Assembly: GCF_017875275.1 (NCBI RefSeq)
Contig: NZ_JAGGML010000001.1
Coordinates: 1,676,501-1,740,500 of the forward strand
DNA: 64,000 nt
Direction: 5' to 3'
Origin: Xanthobacter flavus
GTDB lineage: Bacteria > Pseudomonadota > Alphaproteobacteria > Rhizobiales > Xanthobacteraceae
Shown here: positions 29,676 to 38,272 of the stretch, piece by piece
Position numbering within the stretch: the stretch's first letter is position 1
How the letters are laid out: each line of letters opens with the position of its first letter
Made by a program: the position numbers and the translations under genes
Notes under the pieces: model-generated
The model's database searches: none
Seen by the model: only the letters and a program-made list of their open reading frames with translations
Told to the model about the DNA's origin: nothing

Positions 29676-29780
29676 TCAGCGCTTGCCGGCGGTGTAGTGA
29701 TCGGCCCAGGCGAGGGCAAAGGCGAAGCCGCCGAAGGCGGTGACGATGGCGGCGAGCCAGATGGCGGTCTGTGCAGGCAT
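29676..29780 (-). CDS. 34-residue single-helix membrane protein (too short for usual gene calling)
   Basis: Reads MPAQTAIWLAAIVTAFGGF, then a continuation to one membrane helix, and ends with the charged tail WADHYTAGKR. GGGGGAA lies 4 bases before the ATG. Upstream is a perfect FNR/FixK box at the exact class II distance from a -10, giving a leader of about 20 bases. That combination makes it a real gene. Function unknown; many proteins of this size are subunits of larger membrane complexes, such as respiratory oxidases, and the low-oxygen box fits that, but it is inference. Confidence 0.72.
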   Translation of the reverse strand: MPAQTAIWLAAIVTAFGGFAFALAWADHYTAGKR

Positions 29781-29806
29781 GGTTTCCCCCGTGTTGGTCA
29801 GGGGAA

Positions 29807-29848
29807 AGGCTAGGCAGCGTTCCGGGCCGGCACGTTGATCCAGATCAA
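29807..29848 (-). promoter_or_regulatory. FNR/FixK-type promoter of the 34-residue gene
   Basis: TTGAT-CCAG-ATCAA (29835-29848, plus strand) is a perfect FNR/FixK palindrome. On the minus strand 22 bases separate it from TAGCCT (29812-29807), exact class II geometry, with a start near 29800. It overlaps the last codons of the GGDEF gene upstream. Confidence 0.72.
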
Positions 29849-31080
29849 GCGGTGCGGCTCAGGTCGTCCACCTCGGGCGCGTCGCCGGCAGAGGGGGCGT
29901 CAGTGGCGAGCGCGCCGCGCCCCTCCTGCTTGGCCATGGCGACCAGCGCGTCGGCGCGCGCCAACAGCCGGTCGAGGTCTTCCCCCTCCCGCTGTTCGAC
30001 CACGCCGAAGCTGGCGGTGACCACCGCATGGGGCGGCAGCACAGTGAGGCGGGCGAACTCCAGCTCCGCGCGCAGCCGCTCGGCGACCCGCGAGGCGCCG
30101 ACCCGGTTGGTCCGCGCGAGGAGCATGGCGAACTCCTCCCCGCCCATGCGCGCGGTCGCGTCGCGGGGCGAGGTCTCCTGCAGGATCAGGCCGCCGATGA
30201 CGGAGAGCAGCCGGTCGCCGGAGCCGTGGCCGAAGCCGTCGTTGATCTCCTTGAACCGGTCCATGTCGAAGGCGACGAGCGTCACCGGCTGGGCGCCGGG
30301 ATCGGCGAGGATCTCCGCCGCCCGCTCCATGAAGGCGCGGTGGGTGCCGAGCCCGGTCAAGGGATCGATGCGCCCCTCGCGGCGGATCTCGTCGATGGCG
30401 TCCGCCGCGATGGAGGCGAGCAGGGCCAGGGCCAGCAGGAAGCCGCTGATGAGCAGGCTGAAGTTCAGCACCTGCCAGAACGGCGTCGCCCGGAACAAGG
30501 CGGCGAGATCCGATGGGTCGGCGCCGCTCTCGCGCAGGCGGTCGATCTCGAACAGATCGCCGGAGATGTGCATGGTCAGCACGGTGCGCACGAAGAAGTG
30601 CAGGCCGAAAACGAGGAAGACCCAGGACAGCAGGCGGTCGATGGGGCGCCGCCGCTGGATGGCGAAGATCTGCAGCGCCGCGATCACGAACATCAGGCCG
30701 TAGCCGAAATTCTGCGCATAGATGCGGGCGACGACATCGCGGTCGACATAGAAGAAATAGAACACCAGTGCGACGACGCCGCAGGCGATGACGAGCAGCA
30801 GCCGTCCCGATCCGGCGCGGCCGAACCGCACCAGCACGCCCTCCACCAGCGTCAGCACGGCGAAGGTGTAGACGATGGCCGAGACCACGGCGTTCGGACC
30901 CGCGCCACGGGGGAGGCCGGTGATCTGCATCAGCGCGGCGAGCGCGTAGGCGCAGAAGGCGGACGCGAAATAGAGCCCGCAGCGGCGCTCGCGATCGTGC
31001 AGCCAGACCAGCAGGAACACGAGGGCGATCAGCAGCGAGATGATGGGTCCGGCAAAGATGTAAAGGCGTCCCTCCGACAT
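29845..31080 (-). CDS. Membrane diguanylate cyclase (GGDEF domain)
   Basis: A 411-residue protein with six hydrophobic helices (about residues 7-230) and a C-terminal GGDEF domain. The active-site signature is GGEEF (MGGEEFAML), a functional variant, with upstream DPLTGLGTHRAF and FDMDRFKEINDGFGH intact, so it should make c-di-GMP. The inhibitory RxxD site is incomplete: the position reads SPRD, lacking the Arg, so product feedback may be weak. No sensor domain other than the membrane block. Confidence 0.93.
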   Translation of the reverse strand: MSEGRLYIFAGPIISLLIALVFLLVWLHDRERRCGLYFASAFCAYALAALMQITGLPRGAGPNAVVSAIVYTFAVLTLVEGVLVRFGRAGSGRLLLVIACGVVALVFYFFYVDRDVVARIYAQNFGYGLMFVIAALQIFAIQRRRPIDRLLSWVFLVFGLHFFVRTVLTMHISGDLFEIDRLRESGADPSDLAALFRATPFWQVLNFSLLISGFLLALALLASIAADAIDEIRREGRIDPLTGLGTHRAFMERAAEILADPGAQPVTLVAFDMDRFKEINDGFGHGSGDRLLSVIGGLILQETSPRDATARMGGEEFAMLLARTNRVGASRVAERLRAELEFARLTVLPPHAVVTASFGVVEQREGEDLDRLLARADALVAMAKQEGRGALATDAPSAGDAPEVDDLSRTA

Positions 31081-31224
31081 GCTTCGCCCACAGTCGCCCG
31101 CACCCTAGGGTCATCCGGAGGCGGCACAGCCGCCCGCCACCCTAGGTCGCATCTGTCGCCCGGCACCTACTTGAACGGTTCAGTCCGGAAAAAGTCAAGC
31201 CTGAGCCCTTGCGTGGCGCCAAGT

Positions 31225-31252
31225 CAACCTGCTGCAATGCAACAGGAAGTTG
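31225..31252 (-). terminator. Hairpin after the 133-residue membrane protein gene
   Basis: CCTGCTGCAATGCAACAGG (31228-31246) folds on itself with flanking CAAC/GTTG pairs. It starts 3 bases after the stop codon of the minus-strand gene at 31255, fitting a terminator. There is no T-run. The rest of 31081-31254 has a direct repeat ACCCTAGG, 45 bases apart, of unknown meaning. Confidence 0.45.
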
Positions 31253-31254
31253 CC

Positions 31255-31656
31255 TCAGCGACGATAGGCCCACAGGCGCAGTTCGTGCTTCAGCCGGCGG
31301 AAATCGTGGAAGGTGAAGGCCAGCAGCGCGCTCGCCAGCACCGCCAGCGTGAGGGCGACGCCATTCGACCAGTCCAGCGCCGAGCGGGTGAAATCATAGA
31401 CGAGGTAGGCGAGCAGCAGCGTCACCGCGAGCGCCACCGCATAATAGATCCGGGTGTCCAGCCGGGCGATGAGCATGCCCACGCCCACCCAGATGGCGAG
31501 CGCGATGAGGATGGCCCAGCCGAGGCCGAGGCCGAACTGGCGGGCCACGAAATGTCCGCCCACCCAGCACAGCAGCACCGAGACCGCGAGCACCAGCAGC
31601 CCGGCCCGCAGCCGGAAGATGTAGGAGCCCTTTGCTCCGGTCGGGGCGGTGGACAT
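31255..31656 (-). CDS. Small membrane protein, 133 residues
   Basis: Unrecognised protein with four predicted helices (about residues 17-38, 42-62, 66-88, 95-115) and short charged tails, including a C-terminal HDFRRLKHELRLWAYRR. GAGGTG lies 5 bases before the ATG; a longer frame extends upstream but lacks a better start. It is divergent from the lipid kinase gene by 96 bases. No function can be assigned. Confidence 0.78.
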   Translation of the reverse strand: MSTAPTGAKGSYIFRLRAGLLVLAVSVLLCWVGGHFVARQFGLGLGWAILIALAIWVGVGMLIARLDTRIYYAVALAVTLLLAYLVYDFTRSALDWSNGVALTLAVLASALLAFTFHDFRRLKHELRLWAYRR

Positions 31657-31752
31657 GATGCACCTCGGATCGGCACCCGCGGCACGAAAGTGGCGGGACG
31701 GAAGGGAACCACCCGGCTGCGCCAACGCTTGTGCCGGTCTGGAGGATGCACG

Positions 31753-32688
31753 ATGCGGCGAATGCGGGTCGTACTCAATGCCAAAGCGGGGACCGTCCAC
31801 GACATGGGCCCCGACAAGGTGCGCGGTATCGTGGACGACGCCCTAACCCGGCCCGACCTCGACGTGGACGTGGTGGTGGCCGAGGGCAACGCCATGGCGG
31901 CGGCCATCGATTCGGCGGCACGCGACGGCTACGACACGGTGGTGGTGGGGGCGGGCGACGGCACCGTCTCCTACGCCGCCTCCGTGCTCGCCAACACGGA
32001 CGTGACCCTCGGCGTGCTGCCGCTCGGCACCATGAACCTGCTCGCCTACGACATCGGCCTGCCGCGCGACCTGATGGGGGCGCTCGAGGCGCTGCATGAT
32101 GCCAAGCCCATGCGGGTCGATCTCGGCACCCTCAACGGGCGGGCGTTCCACAGCGTGTCCGGGGTGGGCTTCTTCAGCCAGATGGCCATGGCCCGCGAGC
32201 AGATGCGCGATCGCGGGCGCGCCTTCGGCTGGTTCATGGCGCTGGGCCGGGCGATATTTCGATCCGGGAGACTGTCGCTGGAGGTGGAGGTGGCCGGCGC
32301 CCGCGAGCCCATCGACGCCTATGCCGCCCTCGTCACGGTGAACGCCTTCGACGCCTCGGGCTGGCACCGCTCGCGGCTCGACGGGGGCCAGCTGGAGGTG
32401 CTGGTGGCGGAGGATCGCGGCACGCTCGCGAAGCTGCGCACAGGTGCCGAGGTGCTGGTGGACGCATGGCGCGGCGCGCCGGGCATCCATGCCTTCTCGG
32501 CGCGGCGCGTCACCATCCATGCCCGCCGCCGCCGCGCCTGGGTCGCGACCGACGGCGAGGTGACGCGCGAAAGCCTGCCGCTGCGCTACGCCGTCGCCCC
32601 CGCCGCGCTGAGCCTTCTCGTCCCGCCCTCGGCCCTGCAATGGCAGGCCCACGAGCGGGAAGCGCAGGCGCGGGACAACGTGACCTAG
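31753..32688 (+). CDS. Diacylglycerol/lipid kinase family protein
   Basis: A 311-residue cytoplasmic lipid kinase of the DAGK catalytic family. The nucleotide loop GAGDGTVSYAA and the downstream PLGTMNLLAYDIGLP are the two signature blocks. The C-terminal beta sandwich (about residues 130-300) is complete. GGAGG precedes the ATG by 7 bases. A GGAAC-N16-CGCT element (31705-31729) resembles an EcfG general-stress promoter with one mismatch. Its stop codon overlaps the stop of the convergent gene through CTAG. Lipid substrate unknown. Confidence 0.9.
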   Translation: MRRMRVVLNAKAGTVHDMGPDKVRGIVDDALTRPDLDVDVVVAEGNAMAAAIDSAARDGYDTVVVGAGDGTVSYAASVLANTDVTLGVLPLGTMNLLAYDIGLPRDLMGALEALHDAKPMRVDLGTLNGRAFHSVSGVGFFSQMAMAREQMRDRGRAFGWFMALGRAIFRSGRLSLEVEVAGAREPIDAYAALVTVNAFDASGWHRSRLDGGQLEVLVAEDRGTLAKLRTGAEVLVDAWRGAPGIHAFSARRVTIHARRRRAWVATDGEVTRESLPLRYAVAPAALSLLVPPSALQWQAHEREAQARDNVT

Positions 32689-33515
32689 AGGGGTGACGCC
32701 GCCGGCAGTTCCTCCACCGGACGGCCGCGATAGCGGATGAGAAGGGGGACGGTGAGCGTCATCGGGTGGGCGATGCCGTGTTCCCACAGGCCATCCTCGC
32801 CCCAGCAATCCCCATGGTCGCCGCACAGCACGATGGTGGCGCCGGCAAAGCGCTCCAGCAGGGGTGCGAGCTTGCGGTCCACATATTCGCAGCACAGCCG
32901 CTGGCGCTCGCGGCAATCGGCGGCGCGGTCCACGCTCTGGAACGGCAGGCAGGGATTGTCCGTGCGCGGCCAGGGCGCGCCCTCGAAATGATAGGGCACG
33001 TGGGTCTCGCCCACGTTCAGGAACACGAACAAATCGCGCCGGGTCTCCCGCGCCGCCTGCTTCTCGATGAAGGCGAGCTGCGTGGCGATGCCCTTGTCGC
33101 CGGTGAAGAGGAACTGCTCGAAGCTGCCGGTGAGCTTCTTCGACACCGGCGTCTTGGGATCGAACCAGCCCATGGCCGCCGCGCCGATGGTGGCGTAGCG
33201 GGCATTGCGAAAGCCATCCACGATATCGGCGCCGCTCACCGAGAAGCCCGGCCGTGCATGCCCCGCCGCCCCCGCCCGGTCGAGCCGGAAGAGGCGCGCG
33301 AACTTCGGGTTGAGGAACGGCACCGCCAGTTCCGCCACGCCGGGGGTGAAGCCCGCGAACATGGCGGCGTGGGAGGCATAGGTGAAATGCGCCGGGGCCT
33401 GCGCCTTGTAGAGGGCGGAGACCTGCTTCATGGCCGGGGCGTTCGCCGCGACGAACGTGTCGTAGCGGCAGGAGTCGATCGTGATGAAGAGCACGCTGTC
33501 GGGGGTGACACGCAT
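32685..33515 (-). CDS. Alkaline phosphatase/sulfatase superfamily hydrolase
   Basis: A 276-residue protein with the metal-site blocks of the AlkP superfamily: FITIDSCRYDTF at the N-terminus (Asp plus nucleophile region) and CGDHGDCWGEDGLWEHG near the C-terminus. It is short for a sulfatase (usually 450 or more) and has no signal peptide, so it is a compact cytoplasmic member. It has eight Cys. Substrate unknown. It ends in CTAG shared with the lipid kinase stop. Confidence 0.82.
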   Translation of the reverse strand: MRVTPDSVLFITIDSCRYDTFVAANAPAMKQVSALYKAQAPAHFTYASHAAMFAGFTPGVAELAVPFLNPKFARLFRLDRAGAAGHARPGFSVSGADIVDGFRNARYATIGAAAMGWFDPKTPVSKKLTGSFEQFLFTGDKGIATQLAFIEKQAARETRRDLFVFLNVGETHVPYHFEGAPWPRTDNPCLPFQSVDRAADCRERQRLCCEYVDRKLAPLLERFAGATIVLCGDHGDCWGEDGLWEHGIAHPMTLTVPLLIRYRGRPVEELPAASPL

Positions 33516-33545
33516 GGGCGGCGGCGCTTTCGGGATCAGTCGGCG

Positions 33546-33983
33546 TCAGTTGCCGCCGTCGTTGTTGCTCTCGCCGCAGGTGTAGCCGACGAAGCAGCGG
33601 GGATTGTCGGAGGTCGGCATCCAGGCCGGCTTGGTGGTCTGGTCGTCCTGGCAGAAGCGCTGGTCGCGCACATAGCGCTGCGCATTGCCGCCGCCGGTGG
33701 GAACGAGGATGAAGCCCTGCGAGGTCACCACCTGCCGCACGCCGGCGCAGGTGGAGGGCGGCACGGGAACCGCCATGTAGCCTGCCGGCGGCGCCTGGTT
33801 CTGGCCGTAGATGGCGGTGCCGTCGATGGGAACGGGCAGCCCGCCGGCGCCGAGATCGGACGGCGGGGCGAGCGGGTCGCCCTGGGCGAGGGCGCCCGAC
33901 GCGATCGACGACTGCGCAAGGACAAGGAATGCCAGCGCGGTGAGCACGGAACCCCGTGACGCTCCGGATCGGTCAGAACGCAT
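33546..33983 (-). CDS. Hypothetical exported protein, 145 residues
   Basis: Signal peptide at residues 12-35 (LTALAFLVLAQSSIASGALAQ), then a Pro/Gly-rich mature part with four Cys (STCAGVRQV, RFCQDD, RCFVGYTCGES), likely two disulfides. A GGGGAGAAG site precedes the ATG. No family recognised. It is divergent from dnaB. Confidence 0.75.
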   Translation of the reverse strand: MRSDRSGASRGSVLTALAFLVLAQSSIASGALAQGDPLAPPSDLGAGGLPVPIDGTAIYGQNQAPPAGYMAVPVPPSTCAGVRQVVTSQGFILVPTGGGNAQRYVRDQRFCQDDQTTKPAWMPTSDNPRCFVGYTCGESNNDGGN

Positions 33984-34232
33984 CACTTCTCCCCTCGGTG
34001 CCGCCGCGGCAAGCCTGTAGCGTACCTTACGTCCGCTGGCAAAGCGCAAGACCATGCGTCGCCGACCCGCAGTGGCCGACGGGCAGCGGGACGCACAATT
34101 CCCGAAATCCCCGCTTTCCCGCCTGTGGATAAGTGCTTGGGCGGCGTGGGTCCGTGCCGCCGCAGAATTGGGCTGGTCCCGACGCTGCGGAACTTGCTAC
34201 ACCACCTCCCCAACCAGGGGATTGCCGGCTTC

Positions 34233-35714
34233 ATGCTCGATCTGTCGGACAAGGGCGACCTCGAACCCACCTATCGGCAGGCGCCGCACAATGTGGAGGC
34301 GGAGCAGGCGCTGCTGGGCGCCATCCTCGTCAACAACGAGGCGTTCTACCGCGTCTCCGACTTCCTCGAGCCGCGCCATTTCTACGAGCCCATCCACGCC
34401 CGCGTCTTCGAGCTGGCGTCGGCGCTGATCCGTGCCGGCAAGCTCGCGACGCCGGTGACCATCAAGACCTTCCTGCCCGCCGACCTCGATGTGGCCGGCC
34501 TCACCGGCCCGCAATATCTCGCGCGGCTGGCGGCGGAGGCGACCACCGTCATCAATTCCGAGGATTACGGCCGCACCATCTACGACCTCTCGGTGCGGCG
34601 CGACCTGATCCGCATCGGCGAGGAGATCGTCAACGAGGCCTATGACGCCCCGGTGGACGCGACCCCGCAGGACCAGATCGAGGAAGCCGAGAAGCGCCTC
34701 TACGAGATCGCCGAGACGGGCCGCTACGACGGCGGCTTCCAGCGCTTCGGCGAGGCGCTGCGCGAATCGGTGGACATGGCCTCCAAGGCCTTCCAGCGCG
34801 ACGGCCATCTCTCCGGCATCGCCACCGCCCTCGACGACCTCGACCACCAGATGGGCGGCCTCCAGCCCTCGGACCTTGTGATTCTCGCCGGCCGACCGGC
34901 CATGGGCAAGACCTCGCTCGCCACCAACATCGCCTTCAACATCGCCGCCGCCTATCGCGGCGAGACCCGGCCGGACGGCTCGACGGAAACCGTCTCCGGC
35001 GGCGTGGTGGGCTTCTTCTCGCTGGAAATGTCGGCCGAGCAGCTCGCCACCCGTATCCTTGCCGAGCAGGCGGAGATCGCCTCCTACAAGATCCGGCGCG
35101 GCGACATCTCGGAGAGCGAGTTCTCCAAGCTCGCAGCCGCCGCCCAGACCATGCAGACCATCCCGCTCTATATCGACGACACCGGCGGCATCTCCATCGC
35201 CCAGCTGGTGGCGCGGGCGCGGCGGCTGAAGCGCCAGCGCGGGCTGGACTTCATGGTCATCGACTATCTCCAGCTGCTCTCCGGCTCGTCCAAGTCCTCG
35301 TCCCAGAACCGCGTTCAGGAGATCACCGAGATCACCACGGGCCTCAAGGCGCTGGCGAAGGAGCTGCAGGTGCCGGTGATGGCCTTGTCCCAGCTCTCGC
35401 GTCAGGTGGAATCCCGCGACGACAAGCGGCCGCAGCTTTCGGACCTGCGTGAATCCGGCTCCATCGAGCAGGACGCCGACGTGGTCATGTTCGTTTACCG
35501 CGAGGAGTATTATCTTAAGAACAAGGAGCCGAAGCCCGGCACAGAGGAGTGGTTCAAGTGGGAGATCGAGATGAAGGCGGCCGAGAACACGGCCGAAATC
35601 ATCATCGGAAAGCAGCGCCACGGCCCGACCGGGACGGTGAAGGTGCATTTCGAGCCCCAGTTCACCCGCTTCTCCAACCTGGCGCGGGAGGACCACCTGC
35701 CGGAGCGCCACTGA
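34233..35714 (+). CDS. dnaB: Replicative DNA helicase
   Basis: Hexameric helicase that unwinds DNA at the replication fork; 493 residues. The N-terminal DnaG-interacting domain begins at PHNVEAEQALLGAIL. The RecA-like core has Walker A GRPAMGKTS, the SLEMSAEQL segment, Walker B MVIDYLQLL, and DLRESGSIEQDAD. The ATG chosen follows AGGGGA at a rather long 11 bases; an in-frame ATG at 34125 would add 36 atypical residues. Its end overlaps alr by 4 bases. Confidence 0.96.
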   Translation: MLDLSDKGDLEPTYRQAPHNVEAEQALLGAILVNNEAFYRVSDFLEPRHFYEPIHARVFELASALIRAGKLATPVTIKTFLPADLDVAGLTGPQYLARLAAEATTVINSEDYGRTIYDLSVRRDLIRIGEEIVNEAYDAPVDATPQDQIEEAEKRLYEIAETGRYDGGFQRFGEALRESVDMASKAFQRDGHLSGIATALDDLDHQMGGLQPSDLVILAGRPAMGKTSLATNIAFNIAAAYRGETRPDGSTETVSGGVVGFFSLEMSAEQLATRILAEQAEIASYKIRRGDISESEFSKLAAAAQTMQTIPLYIDDTGGISIAQLVARARRLKRQRGLDFMVIDYLQLLSGSSKSSSQNRVQEITEITTGLKALAKELQVPVMALSQLSRQVESRDDKRPQLSDLRESGSIEQDADVVMFVYREEYYLKNKEPKPGTEEWFKWEIEMKAAENTAEIIIGKQRHGPTGTVKVHFEPQFTRFSNLAREDHLPERH

Positions 35715-36871
35715 CCGGCGCACCGCAGGCGGCCGAAAGCCGGGAGGACGAAGAACGCCAGGCGCGCGAGGAGCGCGAGGCCGGTGCCATCCTCACCGTC
35801 GATCTTTCGGCCGTCGCCGACAATTGGCGCACCCTCGCGGCGCTCGCCGCCCCGGCCGAATGCGCGGCGGTGGTGAAGGCGAACGCCTACGGCCTCGGCA
35901 TCGCCCGCGTCGCCCCGGCCCTGTGGCAGGCCGGCGCCCGCACCTTCTTCGTCGCCCATTTCAAGGAAGCGCTGGAGCTGCGCGCGCTCCTGCCCGAGGC
36001 GGTGATCTACGTGCTCAACGGCCTGCTGCCGCAGACCGCCCCGGACCATGCCGCGGCGAACCTGCGCCCGGTGCTGGGCTCTGTGCCCGAAATCACCGAG
36101 TGGAGCGACTTCTGCCGCGATCAGGGCGCGGACCTGCCCACCGCCATTCATGTGGATACCGGCATGAACCGGCTTGGCCTGTCGGTGGACGAGGCGGTTC
36201 AGCTCGCCGGCACGCGCAGGATGCTCGGCTTCACGCCGAGCCTCGTCATGAGCCACCTTGCCTGCGCCGACACGCCCGGCCACCCGCTCACCGGCCGCCA
36301 GCGCGCGGTGTTCGCGGACGTGATCCGCCGCTTCCGGGGCGTGCCGGGCTCGCTGGCCAATTCCGCCGGCACCCTGCTGGGGCGGGATTTCCGCTTCGAG
36401 CTGGTGCGGCCGGGCATCTTTCTCTATGGCGGCGTCGCCATCACCGGCGTGCCGCCGCTGCGGCCCGTGGTGCGGCTGGAAGCCAAGATCATCCAGGTGT
36501 CGCGCGTCGCGGCCGGCGAAACGGTCGGCTATGGCGCCGCCGAGCGGCTGAAGCGGCCGAGCCGCATCGCCACCGTCTCCATCGGCTATGCGGACGGCCT
36601 GTTCCGCGCCGCCGGGTCTTCCGACCTCGCCAAGGGCGTGGAGGCCATCGTTGCCGGCCGGCGCTGCCACCTCGTGGGGCGCGTCTCCATGGACCTCGCC
36701 ACCCTCGACATCACCGACCTGCCGGAAGGCTCCGTGCAGCGGGGCGACGTGGCGGTATTCCTCGGCGACGGCATCAGCGTGGACGACCTCGCCGCCCGCT
36801 CCGGCACCATCGGCTACGAGGTGCTGACCTCCCTCGGCGCCCGCTACGCCCGCCGCTACATCGGCGGCTGA
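35711..36871 (+). CDS. alr: Alanine racemase, probable CTG start
   Basis: PLP enzyme that makes D-alanine for peptidoglycan; 386 residues. The PLP lysine is in VVKANAYGLG and the catalytic Tyr region reads VGYGAAERL; GRVSMDL near the C-terminus is typical. No ATG, GTG or TTG lies between the dnaB stop and the conserved N-terminus. The best start is CTG at 35711, overlapping the dnaB stop (CTGA) with GGAG 5 bases upstream. The next option is ATG 35549, 166 bases inside dnaB, giving an atypical N-terminus. The product end overlaps a convergent gene by 16 bases. Confidence 0.9.
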   Translation: MTGAPQAAESREDEERQAREEREAGAILTVDLSAVADNWRTLAALAAPAECAAVVKANAYGLGIARVAPALWQAGARTFFVAHFKEALELRALLPEAVIYVLNGLLPQTAPDHAAANLRPVLGSVPEITEWSDFCRDQGADLPTAIHVDTGMNRLGLSVDEAVQLAGTRRMLGFTPSLVMSHLACADTPGHPLTGRQRAVFADVIRRFRGVPGSLANSAGTLLGRDFRFELVRPGIFLYGGVAITGVPPLRPVVRLEAKIIQVSRVAAGETVGYGAAERLKRPSRIATVSIGYADGLFRAAGSSDLAKGVEAIVAGRRCHLVGRVSMDLATLDITDLPEGSVQRGDVAVFLGDGISVDDLAARSGTIGYEVLTSLGARYARRYIGG

Positions 36872-38043
36872 GGCGCGAGGGGCTGGCGCGCGGCGGCGAG
36901 TTCCGTCGCATAGGTCTCCTCGAACCAGCCGATGCGCGTCTCGAAGGCGGGGCTCAGGCGCTGGTCCTCGGTGATCTGGCGGGCGACCTCCTGCTGGCCC
37001 TCGCATACCGCATTGTCCTCGGCCAGGACCCGGCGGGCATAGAAGGGCACGATGCGGGCGACGACCTTCTGCGCGAACCGGTCGAAGACGCCCAGAAGCC
37101 CCGGCCGCGGCGGCGCGATGGGGCCGTCGATGAGCCAGGCCTCCAGCCGCGAGCGGTCATGGGCCAGCGGCGCATAGCGCAGCACCATCACCGAATAATA
37201 GGCGCGGCCGAGCAGAGTGATGGTGTGGAACTGGGACGCCCCGAAGGTGGGGAACAGGTTCATGATGAAATAGTCGCGGGCCCGGTAGGTGCCGGCCCGG
37301 CAATCGGCGAGCACGCCGGCCACCGGGTCGTCGCCGGGCTCGGTGGTATAGGCGCTGTGCCGGCCGAAGCGGGCATAGGTGACATCCTTCGCCTTCAGAT
37401 AGCCGTTGGCGCCGAAGGTGGAGGGGTGGACGGCGACGATATGGTAATCGTCCAGCGTCACGTGGGTGAGGAACTTCCAGTTGGCCGGCACCTCGGCGCA
37501 GAAGCGCGTGAACGCCTTCCCCGGCGGGCAGAGCGCGGCGAGGATGGGCGCGGCATCGCCCAGGAAATCAGCGAGGCTCTCGCCGCCGGGATGGGGGAAG
37601 CGCCCGAACACGAGCCCGGCGAACGCCTCCACCTCGATGGGCTTCAGCCGCGCGCCGAGCTGCTTGGGCAGGCAGCCATAGGCCTCGTCGCAGACAGGAA
37701 TGCCCAGCGCCTGACCCTCGGCGTTGTAGCGCCAGTGATGGAAGGCGCAGACCACCGCGCCCTTGCCGCTGCGTTCGCGGCGGATGGGATGGAAGCGGTG
37801 GGCGCAGACATTCTCGAAGCCGCGCAGCCGGTCGCCGAAGCGCTGGATGAAGACCGAGCGCCCGCCGAGATCGGTGCGGAACCACTGGCCATCCTCCGCC
37901 ACCTCGGCATCGAGGCACAGGAAGGTCCACACCCGCCCCAGCGCCTGCTGCTCCGCGGCGAAGGCCGCCGGATCGGACGCCGCGCGCGCCCATGCGGCCA
38001 CCTCGCCCGGGCCGGGGGCGGGTGGGTTCGGCGCAGCAGGCAT
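36856..38043 (-). CDS. Rieske aromatic ring-hydroxylating oxygenase, alpha subunit type
   Basis: A 395-residue non-haem iron oxygenase. The Rieske 2Fe-2S ligands are present as CAHRFHPIRR...CAFHHW. The mononuclear iron triad is suggested by DDYHIVAVHPSTF; the third ligand is less clear. No beta subunit, ferredoxin or reductase gene is near, so it would need partners elsewhere. Starts are uncertain: ATG 38043 is chosen; TTG 38073 has a ribosome site only 1 base away. Possible roles include aromatic, choline-like or sterol substrates; none is supported over the others. Confidence 0.9.
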   Translation of the reverse strand: MPAAPNPPAPGPGEVAAWARAASDPAAFAAEQQALGRVWTFLCLDAEVAEDGQWFRTDLGGRSVFIQRFGDRLRGFENVCAHRFHPIRRERSGKGAVVCAFHHWRYNAEGQALGIPVCDEAYGCLPKQLGARLKPIEVEAFAGLVFGRFPHPGGESLADFLGDAAPILAALCPPGKAFTRFCAEVPANWKFLTHVTLDDYHIVAVHPSTFGANGYLKAKDVTYARFGRHSAYTTEPGDDPVAGVLADCRAGTYRARDYFIMNLFPTFGASQFHTITLLGRAYYSVMVLRYAPLAHDRSRLEAWLIDGPIAPPRPGLLGVFDRFAQKVVARIVPFYARRVLAEDNAVCEGQQEVARQITEDQRLSPAFETRIGWFEETYATELAAARQPLAPQPPM

Positions 38044-38272
38044 GGGAGCCGGATGGTCTCGGAACACGGGCAATTCCCTGAATGCGCAAAAAGGGCTGAA
38101 CGCTGATTAGCAGAGGTGCCCTGATCCTGCCACTTGGGGATGCTCCGCAGAAAGGGCGCAACCGCGCACCTTCCCCGGCGTGCGCGGGGCCGATGGGGTA
38201 TATAGAGAACATCGCCCGAGATTCGGGCTTCTCAAGACCCGGCCGGCCCGCCCGCGCCGAGGGTTGATGCTC

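Noticed and set aside
30028-31752. Long upstream extension of the lipid kinase frame
   Set aside because: It reads antisense through the GGDEF gene and another membrane protein gene; the kinase domain begins at ATG 31753 with a proper ribosome site.
38071-38073. TTG start for the Rieske oxygenase
   Set aside because: The only ribosome-like sequence is about 1 base from the TTG; the ATG at 38043 is kept, though it too lacks a strong site.
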